From the NCBI GenBank assembly GCA_020284085.1, contig JACEVL010000340.1:379501-443500 (forward strand): a DNA stretch of 64,000 nt. Reading direction: 5' to 3'. The notes below the pieces were generated by a model. That model ran no database searches and was not told the origin of the DNA. It was given only the letters and a program-made list of their open reading frames with translations. The position numbers and the translations under genes are program-made. This document shows, one piece after another, positions 20,720 to 32,277 of the stretch. The first letter of the stretch is position 1; every line of letters begins with the position of its first letter. This DNA comes from Aporrectodea caliginosa (Eukaryota; Annelida; Clitellata; Crassiclitellata; Lumbricidae).

Positions 20720-22635
20720 GAAGTCTCCGACTCATGTCTGATTCACGATTACATCTGAATCGTGCATCAGCAGAAAACTTCCCCGCGCCATCGACTACAG
20801 CGTGGGCACAAAATAGGTTTCACACTTCCATTCGTCTATCCATTAATCCATTCTAACATTCACACATACATATAAATATGCGTTGTCTGAGGGGAAAATC
20901 AGTCATTCCTCAAATGCTGAGGCTAACCAATAAAGTTGCTGATGTTTCAGGCTGACGGTTGCCTCTTTGGTTTAGCTTCAGGGACGGACTGGTCTTCTTT
21001 CCCCTCAAAACATAAGAATAATAATTATTAGTCTTCAATTGAGTTTGAGTTTTAGTTTATTTGAATCATTTTGCATTCAAAATTACAAGTACATAAACAG
21101 CAATCAGATTAAACAACTAAATTAACTAACAACACGTTATAGATTAACAGTATGTGAGCCAAAAGAATGTGAGTATGCGAGTCAAGTTGCAAATGATTCA
21201 CGGGGAGATGAAGCTGAGACAGCTTATCTAGTCTTCCCCATTGGTTACCGGTCACAGAAATACAACAACAAAATGTATTAAGTTAACAGGCTAAGGCAGC
21301 CGTACAGTTAGTAACAGTATTCATAGTCCAATGATAATAGACAGCATCACACTCCAAGAAACACTTCTGGACAATAATTCTGGACAGCAGTTCAGAGGCG
21401 TTTATTTTAATGACAGGTGTAGTATAATATGCATCGGTGACCGACAGCAAATTAACTGTTCGTCTGAGAAGCTAACGTAAATTGTGCGAGCGTCCCCATA
21501 TATGGAGTGTTTCTTAATCTCGTCGAAATGATTGTCATTGGGTGTTGAAGAGGAGACGATTGATGCTCTGAGCGAGTGTCGCCATCTGGAACCCAATGAC
21601 CGCTGACACATGATGGCGCTAGAAGATGGAGTCTTTCGGACGAGGCTCCAGGGACTGTCGACCCTTGAAACACCGTCTCATGACCTGATGATGATGTATG
21701 GCCGATGGTCACTTCCACGTCCAAGGTTCTTTGAAATAACTCAGGAGTTGGTTACGACTAAGTCATTTTGTGTATGTCAGTGTCTGTAGAGATGTCTGTC
21801 CGTCCGTCTGAATGCATGTCGCTTGTGTCTCTATCTTTCTGTTTGGTAATGCTTGTCAGTCTGTTAAGACATGAACGCCTGTCTGTCGTCATGTTTGCTG
21901 GCTTGTGTTTGTTACTGACTGTGAGCATAATTATAGCACTACATGTCTATCTGTTTGTCTCTCTGTCTATCTGTCTGTCTCTCTGTATCTATGTGTTTCG
22001 ATCAGTTCGTTCTGATCTTTCTGCCTGTCTCATTGACTGCATGCTTGACCAGGCGAACTTTGCATCTGCGTCTGTCTGCCTTCTTTCGTTTGTGCCTGTC
22101 AAAGCTGTGACCGTATGTCTGCCTGGTCATCCCGTTCCATTGCATGTAATACTTGCTTAATATAAGAAGGTAAACTCATGCATAGCTTAATGTAAAGTAA
22201 TGCATAGCAAAGTGATGAGATGTAATAAAATGTAATTGATGGAAAAACACAAGTTCAGTAACATGTCCTTTCTTAACTAAAACACACCGTAATCGTGTGT
22301 GTAATCTTCAGTTCTCACTCTAATCACGTCTATAGTCTCCGACTTTCCTTTCTTGTCTCATCACACTTCTCAGCTGCGATCACAGTTCACTGGCCATTAC
22401 AAAATTTCCAGACATAGTCACGTCATGTGATCTCTGCTAACCGAAGTCTTTATTAAGGCAAGATCACAAAAGAAGATATTTGGACATGATAGGTTGTACT
22501 TCTTGGCGAAACCTTGTGTAGTGTAATACTGTAATTTACTGCAAATCGTCCATTTCTACACTCCTCTGTAAAGAAATTCTTTCGAAGCACGAAATATAGC
22601 GTTTTGTTGTATTTGTGTAACAAAGTGAGAGCACA
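20720..22635. other. Mostly unrecognised; CTGT-rich patch at 21770-22140
   Basis: 'tagtttatttgaatcatttt' near 21050, inverted, gives an AATAAA followed by CTCAAA-like units, possibly another retroelement 3' end on the minus strand. The patch at 21770-22140 is a drifting TCTG/TGTC simple sequence. No gene supported. Confidence 0.35.
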
Positions 22636-22649
22636 ACATTACTTTTTAC

Positions 22650-22745
22650 TTTTGCCGTGGCTGGGCTGGGAGCGCTCCTGAGTAGATTTCTTGAAGGGGC
22701 GCTATATAAATCTCCAGAATGAATGAATAACATAACACAACATAA
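22650..22745 (+). mobile_element. LINE 3' end with (GAAT)n tail
   Basis: 'ctgggagcgctcctgagtag' then 'ttgaaggggcgctatataaat' and 'gaatgaatgaat'. Terminal core as at 5002 and 55275, but with a different tail unit. Confidence 0.65.
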
Positions 22746-23112
22746 CAAATACCAGAGCCTAGCATAACACAACGTGACCATGTAACCATTACACAGCGCA
22801 ACAACATAATGCGTCCTAGGAACTGGACTTTGTGTTCACATGTCATATGATAAGCCAAGTTACGAACGATTAGCTATGCAAGTAGGCCAGTGACTTCGTC
22901 TTTTACTTCATTTTATGCAAACTGGCAAAAAAAATAACCAGCTCTGGCAGGCCACTTAAAATCAGCCTGCCACTAGAAAATTACCGATATGCTCATTAGC
23001 AAATTCTCTATAGTTTTCTGCTGAACGGTGTGATGCATTGTGTCCACTGAGAAGGCACTATATATCATCCAAACCATTCTACAGTTCTGTTCTGTTTAAG
23101 GTAGTGTAGACA

Positions 23113-23268
23113 TCAGGCCAGCCGCATTAAGTGGGGTGCTAAGGGTGCTGCAGCACCGCAGTTTTGAAGGGCCAGCTTGTTTTAACTTATATGTGGACCG
23201 GTGGTTGTCAGAGGGGACCTGTGGAAAGTATTCACAGCACTGGGGCCCGCACTACCCATAATGCGTCC
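23113..23268. mobile_element. Possible hAT-like MITE, weak
   Basis: Left CAGGCCAGCCGCATTAAG and right (inverted) CAGGGACGCATTATGGG are partly alike. 'agtgtaga' and 'agtgtagt' flank it, but the left one is offset by 3 bp from the end. Ends and duplication are imperfect. Confidence 0.3.
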
Positions 23269-23965
23269 CTGAGTGTAGTCTCAAGTGTAACGCATTGATC
23301 TGTCATATAGTAAACATAGCGGATGTTTCTGCGTTACATGTTTCATAATTCAAGCAAAAAACGATAGCATGGAACCTGGGATCACAAAAGTTAAACGAGG
23401 ATGTGAAAGTTTTCTCCTTGGAAAGGCTAACTGAGTGCAGTGTTCGATCGCGACTACGTAGATGATGTAGTCACCTCCATCCAGTTCTGTACGATGCCCA
23501 GAAACCGTCGATTATTATGCATCGATAAACCGTGCATATGATTGTTTTCATCGATTTTCTTATCAATAGCAAGACCCCAAAAGGCAATCGATTATTGAGA
23601 TGCAGCAGCACGATCGTTTCCTGATTGGAAGGCTTTACATTGTATGTCCGTGAGGAGGATATGAAGATGAAGAGGAAGATAAATCACGGGGCGTTTTATT
23701 GATGGGCATCCTTGTCGGGTTTATCGTCAATTCATGCAGCGGAAATGACACCCGGGTTTATGACTGAATAGTCTATGGCTTGAAAATAATTTAAGTTTCT
23801 GTTTCCGAGGCAACGAATGGCGAGAAAGAGGCAATTGGCAGTTTAGAGGGGGATCTGCAATAAAACGTATGGAAGTGTTTCAGTGAGCATACAACTCAGT
23901 CAATAAAATTCATTCGGTCTTTGTTCATTCGCTTTCTCCCACTCACCTGCACACATTACAAACTC

Positions 23966-23973
23966 ATTCATAT

Positions 23974-24012
<39 letters not shown>

Positions 24013-24272
24013 TAATAATAATAATAATAAAAATTAAGCGTCCCGCATACAACTAATAGTCAATAATAATAATAATAATAATAATAATCGGGCTAATAAT
24101 AATAATAATAATAATAATTCGCTCGTCTCCTCCCTCAATCCCAGCTCACCAGCCACATCGCTCCGAGGCACTTTCGCCAACCAGGACACCGACGAGTAGG
24201 GTCATCTCCAGACAAATTCAGTAATCTCTAAGTCCCTTCATCCTGTATACCTCAGGGCATAAAAAAAAAAAA

Positions 24273-24330
<58 letters not shown>

Positions 24331-24530
24331 GCAGCAAGAATAATAATAATCGGACATAGTTTTCAAGCCTGAAGAATACTACCTCGGGCAAACAAACAAA
24401 CAAAAAATAATAATAATAATAATAATAATACCACGAGCCATACTAGCGGTGGTTATTCTTCGGAATTGCTTCTAGAAGCCTGAGGGATCATTCGTACCTC
24501 GGGCAAAAACATAATAATAGTAATAATTAT
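23966..24530. repeat. Clustered (AAT)n arrays with three hairpin tail modules
   Basis: At least six AAT arrays. Modules ending 'cctcgggcaaa' or 'cctcagggcata' precede arrays at 24230-24260, 24366-24390 and 24476-24510. Each module can pair CC(C/T)GAGG with CCTCGGG. The cluster looks like several retroelement 3' ends, or one end repeatedly copied. Confidence 0.7.
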
Positions 24531-24637
24531 TCATTTGTTCGTTCGTTGTTTTTATTCGTTCATTCATTCTTTCATTCCTTCGTTCCTTCATTAATTCATC
24601 ATTTTAAAACAATTTTTAATTATCTTTAACCTGAACA

Positions 24638-24945
24638 TTATTAGGTATATAATAATCCCTCGTGGACTGAAATACTAATAATTAGAAAAGGGAGAAACAT
24701 CTTGTTCTGGTACAAAGTGTTGCGGAAAACAACTGCATTGGAGCGCTGAATTTTCAATGCCAGCCGTTGAAAAAGGTTTGATGTCTCTCGTACATCACCA
24801 GAGACGGTGCTGAGGGTCTGTCCCTTCCCATTGATGAAGGCCAAGGCCATCTCAATCACAGCACCGGTGACCCGCAGTCCCTGAAATGCTAGCAAGTAGG
24901 AAATGGCCAGGGTATCTGTCACCGCAGCGTTCCAAATGAGGCTTT
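24638..24945 (-). pseudogene. Transposable-element ORF remnant, C-terminal part
   Basis: The minus strand encodes an open stretch with Asn-Ala-Ala-Val-Thr-Asp-Thr-Leu-Ala, then Arg-Glu-Thr-Ser-Asn-Leu-Phe-Gln-Arg-Leu-Ala and Ile-Gln-Arg-Ser-Asn-Ala-Val-Val-Phe. I recall this pattern (NAAVTDTLA...RETS.LFQR...IQR.NAV.F) downstream of reverse transcriptase in some invertebrate element ORFs, but cannot name the family. It ends at a GAGGGATTATTATATACCT form of the hairpin tail module. A likely relative is at 39610-39852. Confidence 0.4.
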
Positions 24946-25148
24946 GTCACGCAACCATGATATTAGTGTAGGCCCGTCCAGGTCTCTTGCCATCAGTGCT
25001 TAAGAGACAAACTGGTTCCTTGATAGAAGGGTTGCCAGAGAAGACCAGACTTCGGTAAATAAGATCATTTAGGTTGGCATGTCTAGACGAGTGGCCGGGA
25101 CCAAGATTGCAAAATAGAAGGATATTATCATTGTTATCACTATCATCA

Positions 25149-25149
<1 letters not shown>

Positions 25150-25187
<38 letters not shown>
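25150..25187. repeat. (GTC)n microsatellite
   Basis: About 12 GTC units directly 3' (minus sense) of a family D end. Confidence 0.96.
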
Positions 25188-25370
25188 TTCTTAGCGACTT
25201 CTGTTGCGCCGGTATCTAATACTCAAAAATCCAAACCAATCCGTCATCAGATCAATACCCAGCAGTCAATATCCGTTAAACAGAGAGGAAGCCTATGGTG
25301 GATAAGCGATTTAGAAAAGGTAAGTCTGAAGCCGACATAAGCAGCAGTGCATAACGAACAGAAACAGACA
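25188..25370 (-). repeat. Dispersed family D, antisense copy
   Basis: 'acttctgttgcgccggta', 'tcagatcaatacccag', 'gcctatggtggataagc' and 'aaaaggt' parallel the copy at 48630-48840. Confidence 0.65.
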
Positions 25371-25395
25371 GACAGACAGACAGACGGACGGACAG

Positions 25396-25453
<58 letters not shown>

Positions 25454-25468
25454 AGACGGACAGACGGA
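25358..25468. repeat. (CAGA)n/(CGGA)n array
   Basis: Tetranucleotide array alternating blocks of CAGA and CGGA units. Confidence 0.95.
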
Positions 25469-26009
25469 TGCTTATCCGAATAGCAAATAGAGGATAATAT
25501 ATCGGTCAGAGATTCGCCAGATAGGCTTCAGTTTTATATTAATTTTGTAAAGAGATCCGCCACCTCTGAGGCTCTGAATGAGCAATTTAACCACTGGACG
25601 CATGCATACATACATATTACATAAACCCACACATGTATGCGTACCTCTCTTATATGATATGTATGCACTTTGTTTGGTATCTGGTCAAAGATAGACGGAA
25701 ACTGAACAACGGATGGTATCTTGAAATCGCACCAGACTATAAAAATCGCGATGTTGCTTTCTATTCCGTTCTCTTCACACTCTCCCGTCTCTTCCCGTTT
25801 CTTCTTGTTTCACCCATTCACTTCCTTTCTCCTCTCTTTCTTTCTATCTCTACATCTTTCACTCTATTTCTTCTTCAGATGTGATCCTCTTGGGCGGAAT
25901 GTACTCTCAATCTGCATGGTGTCAGCCTACCATCGGTAGCTTTTATAAGTTATCTGAGTGCTCTCTCGCTCTGTCTGTCTCTGTCTCTTTCTCTGCCTGT
26001 CTGTCTGCA

Positions 26010-26162
26010 TGTATGAGTATGCATGTAACTGTGTATATAATTCTGCATGTATGCATGCGCGTATGTGTTGAATGTATGCATGTAGGTATGAGTGCATTTT
26101 GTTATGTATGCATGTATATATATGTATGTATATAAGTGTGCATGTACGTACGTATGTATGTA
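26010..26162. repeat. Degenerate (TGTA)/(TGCA) array
   Basis: Drifting ATGTATGCATGT units adjacent to the tail of the next LINE fragment. Confidence 0.8.
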
Positions 26163-26164
26163 TT

Positions 26165-27190
26165 ATTGTATTGTGTTGTATTCAAACATTTATAAAGTGT
26201 ATCTAGTAGTAAGGTGAACCGTACAGAGGCACCCCAGTGCTCAAGGCCACGAGGGAAGAATAAGTTTTGAGAAAAGCAAAGGAGGAGGAGGGGTTACCAG
26301 CTAGAATTTGAGAGCGAGTAGATGGAGACAGCGCATTCCAAAGAAAGGGACCAATTGAGGTACAGGACTGGGACTGAACTATTATGAGGAACTATAAGAG
26401 TCTGTTTGAAGAGCGGAGTGGACGATGCGAGGAGGCTGAAAGATGCCGAAGTAATGCATTTGACAGATATTTCGGGGGCAAGACCAAGTTGTGCCTTGAA
26501 GACCAGAATGGGGATTTTGAATTTAATGCGTGCTGAGAGAGGAAGCCAGTGGAGTTGTTCAAACATGAAGGCAGATAAGTCAGAGTAGCGGGATAGGCAT
26601 GTGCATGTACGTGCACATGTGTTATTGTATTGTACTCATACGTGCTATTAATCTGGTGGTCCCGTTTAGGATCATCTGCAGAGGTGAAAGATTAACCTTG
26701 GGGAGACCAGTCAGAAGGAAATTACAGTAGTTAGTTCGGGAGCATATGAAAGCGAGAACCAACGTGGTGAAAACAGAAGACGACAAGGCAGAACGACGAA
26801 CAGCCTTGAGACGCCATAAATGAAAATAGGAAGAACGTGTAAGGCTAGAGATATGGTCTTTAAAAGAAAGAGAGCTATCTAACGTAACACCCAGATCACG
26901 TACATAAAAGAATAGTGCGGGAATATTTTCCGAGAGGAGAACAAAATCAATCTGCAGAAGCTGTCGGAGACGCCAAACCAAATGAACTGGGTTTTGGAGG
27001 CATTAGATTAAGGAAGAGACAGTTTGTTACCATCCAGGAGTGAAAAGAATTTGAGAGGGATTGAATACGCTCAACTAAGTGCAGCAGGGCTGAAGGAGAC
27101 CCATGGACGAATGCTTGTACATCATTTGCAGAGAGATGACCAGCAGCTCCAGAGAGTGGAAAAGAGATGTATGCATGACATGTCTGCATA
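26165..27190 (-). pseudogene. LINE (CR1/L2-like) 3' third, broken
   Basis: The minus strand carries a decayed catalytic motif (Ser-Ala-Asn-Asp-Val where Tyr-Ala-Asp-Asp-Val is expected, near 27145). A Val-Arg-Asp-Leu-Gly-Val-Thr-Leu-Asp-Ser segment follows (26981-26622), then Leu-His-Trp-Leu-Pro-Leu-Ser-Ala (26566-26294), the terminal core and an (ATACA)n tail. Frameshifts and stops separate the parts. About 43 bp at 26597-26640 are absent from the 13.2 kb copy, including an ACGT palindrome and 'ttattgtattgta'. Confidence 0.85.
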
Positions 27191-27804
27191 TATTTATGTG
27201 TTGCATGTATGTATGTACGTTTTGTGTATCTGGATATTTCTATCGCGTCTTCTGATGAATGACAGTGTTCTTCTCGAGTCTATGGATCTGTGTATTTTTT
27301 TATGTAGATATATCCTATGTATGACTATGTGCGTGTAACTAATAGTAGCCATACATATGTATATCTATATAGGTTGATATCTACAGCAGAAAACCAAAGA
27401 CAATCTAGGAATTGTTGCGACTCCGGCGATCGACGTCATTTGTCTCCGCTGACATCCGATCGTCCACCAATCGATACATCCGTGCAGAATGAACTTGTAG
27501 ATTCCTCCTATGAATCCCCCACCCCCTTTCCTTCCACTCCTCTTCCACAATCTCTGCTGCTCCTACCTCCCTCCCTCCGACCGCCTGGCGACTTCATCGG
27601 ACGCTGGAAAAGGTTTTCTGTCTTTGTCGATTGATCAGCTGCTGTCAAATCCTGACGCGACACAGAATTCACTAATTAAGTTAACCGACGCAACATGTAC
27701 TTTCCCAAAGACACGTAAGTAAGTAAGTAAGTTAGTGAGTTACTATATTCTTTACTAATCCAACTGAATTTCCGGAAGCTCTGGTGCACGTTCATTCATT
27801 CGTT

Positions 27805-27880
27805 ATTCATGCTGAGAATTCATTAGCGCCTCTTCAAGAGACCTACTCAAAGCGCTCACTGCGCTAGCCTATTATGATGT
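27805..27880 (-). mobile_element. LINE 3' end with (GAAT)n-like tail
   Basis: Inverted terminal core ('tagcgcctcttcaagagacctactcaaagcgctc') with 'attcattcgttattcat' as the tail. Confidence 0.6.
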
Positions 27881-28024
27881 TAGGTGTCACCACGAACGAA
27901 AATATTACATCAGTTAGCATAGCAATGCACAGTAACCTAGAAGAGTCACTACTGGCGGGCCCACGCACACACTTGGAACAAACCAACGAATTCCCATCGA
28001 AAGCTGACAGATGGCATGGATGAA

Positions 28025-28160
28025 CAGAGTCTCTGAGCCAAGTTGCATCGATAGAGTAGCACGGTCACAGGTGACAGCGTTCGCACACGCGATGACGAGC
28101 AGGCCCTCACTGGTGGAAGATAGCGATCGTCCGGCTATTCGGGGAGGCACAAGGAGTACG
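28025..28160 (+). repeat. Copy of the 38.4 kb LINE 3' region
   Basis: 'gtgacagcgttcgcacacg', 'gatgacg', 'ccctcac', 'cggctattcg' match in order with 38427-38510. No intact coding. It confirms that the 38.2-38.7 kb element belongs to a dispersed family. Confidence 0.5.
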
Positions 28161-28479
28161 CAAAGAAGCATTCGTCGTGTATCGGTCGGTTTATTGAAGC
28201 GCCTCTAGACACTGAAGAACAAGGTCCCTACAATGGCCCGCGTCGGTCGTCCTCCACTGAGACGAAAACACTCGGCTACTGTACCAGGCGGCGTACACGG
28301 TCCGTATGGATCAGGGTCGAGCGTACATAAGAAGGATGGGCCTGATGCAGTCACATGGGCCAAGGCGACTTGCGAACAAAATGCCCTCAAACGCACAAAA
28401 TCCTTGGCAGGACGACGAATAAGTTCGGTATGTAAATCTAGCATCAGAAAACTTCAGCATGTTCGAATTTCCTGAGAAA

Positions 28480-29400
28480 AGTTTGCATTTAGAAGAAATA
28501 ATCCGTCGAAATGACAGAGCATTCGATCAGCGACCGACATGGCCGATGACATGCGCATAGCATAACATTAGTGAGGTCCAATTATACCGATAATCCAATT
28601 TTACCTTTTAAAATAAAACAAGATAAAGATAAGAATACATGTATGCGATGTCTTTGTTTTTTTTACACAAAATGTAGGCCTAGATGCCTGCACAATCGTT
28701 CTATCGAGATTTCTACAGCGCGCAAAGAAAGTTGAATCGCGCAAAGCTGCATGATTGTTGCGTTAGCTGTGTATGTATTAAGAGGAGTAGACAGAATATA
28801 ATTGGCATACAGTTTAGTTACGATTCGGTTCCACGTCAAGATCGAAGGTCAGGCAGGTAAACAGTTACACTATGGTCTGTGGTTGATGGCGTTTATAATT
28901 GGATCGGTGAGAGAGATAAAGAAGAAGAGAGGAAACAAGATAGGATTGTTAATGCTTGCTTATATCTGAAACATTGTGTGTTGAGATGCGGTGCATATAA
29001 GATCGTCTATGTATGTTTACATGCAATTGGACATGTATAAACATTGTGAATACAGCCTTATCCCATATTGGCTTACATACATTTAAGTATTATATATAGG
29101 AGGTCTAATTTATGGCCTCTACGCCCTCTATGCTATGTCCGATTTTTTTGAGAATTATTAGAATTAACACATAATATATAGAAAGTGTTTTATAGAGCAT
29201 TATATATTCTATTCTAAAATCTGTTTTATATAAATTATTGTACATTAGTGGAACGAACGTTCACAGAGAATCCGAACCGGAGAATAAAGCTTGTTAATAA
29301 GACTGAATCGTTTATGTACATATATTATATATATATTAATATGAAATGCATATATATCAGAGAGATATATATATATATATATATTCATAAAATGTATATA
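28480..29400. other. No recognisable gene
   Basis: AT-rich sequence ending in short TA arrays (29320-29400). Confidence 0.4.
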
Positions 29401-29429
29401 CATTGTTAGTTGTTAGTATTGCTCTTGCC

Positions 29430-29868
29430 ATCCGTCTTGGATGGCTGGAATTGCTGGTCGGCGCAGGCAGACGTCTCTTCGTCCATCCGTCGTCTCCTTA
29501 GACTCCGCCGGACGGACAGTGCTCGCCCTGCAGTGCTCGCCTCTCTGGCTCCTGCACACGCTCCGCTATTCTGCCCGGCTTCAGCGCCGACCGAACGAGC
29601 GCGTTCCTCTTTGCCTTCTCCCTTTCTCGGTCTTTAGTCCGGTCGGTGCTGTTCCCTCTCTGCTTCGTTCCAGTTTGGAAAGTCAGGAAGAGGCGTTGTT
29701 TCCGCTCCATTAGAAGTGCGTCCATTCGATCGCCAACCGATCTCTGAACATCTCTCTGATCAGAAGATTTCGATCACTGCGGTCAGGGTCTAAATCTACA
29801 ACTGGATGACGAAAAGAAACCGCTCGTAGCAGTCGAAATTAACTGACCCAATCAGTACTTGCTTCAAA
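29430..29868 (+). other. CpG-rich block, possible first exon/promoter
   Basis: Markedly richer in G, C and CpG than its surroundings ('ccggacggac', 'cgccgaccgaacgagcgcg'). It ends at a strong donor-like sequence AAA|GTGAGTATG (29869). Both strands have short open frames with no recognisable domain. It could be a non-coding first exon, or simply an unrelated GC island. Confidence 0.2.
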
Positions 29869-29879
29869 GTGAGTATGCT

Positions 29880-30450
29880 GCTGAAGATATACGAGGTACT
29901 GGAAATGTACGGGTGCACTGTAAGTAACCTGTATTTCATTCTACGTTTTGTTTATAGGTCTAAGTTTTTCAACACAACGATTTCGCTCTTACGTTGTAAT
30001 GCAATTGAAACATATGTATGGCGCCATTTCAAGACTCATCGAGTCACAAACATAGAGCAGACTCATTTAGTTCGCATATTATGCAATGCACTCAATCAAA
30101 CAATTAATATAGCGCTTCTCTTGACAACGATATCTCATCTGAACTGCATGGTGTAAACTAAACTTCGTCTAATTTGATGTAATAAAATGCAGTTGATGTT
30201 GATCTAATCCAGAATAATAATTAAGTCTGTCTAGCCTAATCTGATCCAGTCTAACATATTATTATTTTTTTTTTATTATGTCCTGTTATTTATATAAGTC
30301 GTTGTGGAATTTTCTCAGCGTTGTCCTGGTAAGTTCCGATCTATTCCAAGCAAATGGAATTTCTTCTGAATTTTATTCTATCATAGGAATTTCTGCAATT
30401 AATGTTTTAACACAGCATGACAGCCTATCAGCGATGAGATAGAAAGACAG
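29880..30450. other. No recognisable gene
   Basis: AT-rich with no repeat ends I can define. Confidence 0.35.
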
Positions 30451-30456
30451 CCTTAG

Positions 30457-31009
30457 CACTTTAAAGACGATCTGCATTGGTTTCCAAGTCACTTTGCATT
30501 GGTTTCCAAGTCACTTTTAGCCAGTGTAATTCTCGTTAACGATAACGACAACGAAAATGTTCGTTAACAAAAATAAAATGATTTTGTTAACGATAACTGT
30601 AACTGAAAGATATCATTAACTATAACTATAACGAAAATGACACTAACGAAAATGCATCTTTATTTTCGTTGCAAAAAGATAAAAGGTGCAATATCTACAG
30701 ATATGAAAACGTGAAAATGCGCTTCAACTGGTAGCCTATGTTTGCTCCGGATTTTGGATTTGTGAATTCTCTCAGTAGTAGTGGCCCATTTTATTAAATT
30801 TAGCCATTTTGTAAACGCTTCTGTAGCGATTGCGACCCAAGTTGACTAGCGCAAATTAAAATTAAAATCCACTATAACTATCACTATAAATAGGCTTATA
30901 ACTAAAAATAATGCTGACTAGCACGGTAACTATAGCTAAAATGAAAGACCATTAACTATAAATGTAACTGTAAGCTTCTAGTACATGCTCGTCCTTAAAG
31001 TGCTGATTA
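30457..31009. repeat. Possible decayed transposon rich in TAACTATAACG units
   Basis: 'agcactttaaagacgatct' near 30458 and its near-inverse ('tcgtccttaaagtgct') near 30988-31007 bound a segment of drifting GTTAACGATAAC/TAACTATAACGAAAA units. A 22-bp direct repeat (TTGCATTGGTTTCCAAGTCA twice) lies at 30474-30518. No clear target duplication. Confidence 0.35.
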
Positions 31010-31122
31010 AGAGGTTGAAAACTGCAAGAAAATTTAAGGTATTGGCTTAAGTATCTCTTGGATAGCCAATGAACCGCTTAGTTCCAGATCAAAGACTGAA
31101 AGTAGGGCTAATTTCATACAAC

Positions 31123-31553
31123 CATGGGCTTCCGGAGGGAGGGCAATGGAGCATTTCCCCCTGGATTTTGCACATATAAAACATTACTTATCATCTTAGT
31201 TTTTAACAATGAATGGCTATGATTTTTCCACAGTTTTAGTTTTTATCCAACCTAGTCAAGATAACCTGAAAAAATAAAAATATATTAAAACATTGAAACT
31301 TTTAACAGTTTTATGTCTGAAATAAACGTTCAGATATAGCTGAAAACGGATCCCAGAACTCTAAAAGCAGGTTCCATATCATGTCAAATGCTTCCTCCAA
31401 AGCGCTGGTGGCTGTTGGGATCCGCGCCAGACCCCCTAATTGCGGGAGCGATCGCTGATCTTGACGTGATAGGCTGCTTTCGGCACCCTTGTTAGTTCGC
31501 GGTGCCAACAATTCAAAACTTTGCCTCCCTAAAAATTCCTGCGGACGCCCATG
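31123..31553. mobile_element. hAT-like non-autonomous element, 431 bp
   Basis: Left end CATGGGCTTCCGGAGG, right end (inverted) CATGGGCGTCCGCAGG, 14 of 16 alike. Flanking 8-bp repeats CATACAAC (31115-31122) and CTTTCAAC (31554-31561) match at 6 of 8, so this is an old insertion. No transposase. Confidence 0.65.
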
Positions 31554-32277
31554 CTTTCAACGGATCCATATTTTGGAAACCGTTCCAGATTCAGTTACGA
31601 ACCTGCTGTCCGCTTTGGACTCGAGACTTGCTCCGTTAATAATTTTGGCTTCTCTGATCCCGTTTCAGAATAAAAAGAGTCAAGTCTTTCACCATACGCC
31701 CGCCAAAGGCAGATAGCAATACACCTTCAACGAACTATGTTTAATTCTTTGTCTGAGAATGTTGCATTCCAGAGTGTAAAGCAGTGCAATATAATATTAG
31801 CTCTTAGCGTTACTTACATTACCGTACAGGATGTTGTGGTGTATTGTACATGTATGCATTATAATTGAGAAACCCATCACAAAGTCAAGAAGAACAAAAC
31901 AGTTTGCTATTATCTTGGGCGGGGATAGAATTGTTCTAATAAATAGATGAAAGCCGAATGTGTCCATCACTCTACAGATCTACGGTTTTTTCAAGATGTA
32001 GGTTTCGACGGCTACAATAATCGGCAACTTTGGAGAAATAGCGGGTTAAAAGTTCACCTTAAATATGACCGAACCTAAGTAGCTGTGCCTCGGGGTTGTG
32101 AATGTATATAAGAGTTGTAGCTTGTAGCGCATTCGTGCATCTTTGACATCGTAATAAATGAAGTAGCCTTTGATAAGCCTCTTAGGAAAAAAACGATATA
32201 TAAATGTTAAAATGTGCGATCAAAATTACAATAGTTCAGAAACTTCAGACGATTATTTACGTGAGGTTCTTTGCATG

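Noticed and set aside
21402..21724. Minus-strand open frames upstream of a possible AATAAA tail
   Set aside because: No LINE or host motif could be recognised; the tail reading alone is too weak to call a gene.
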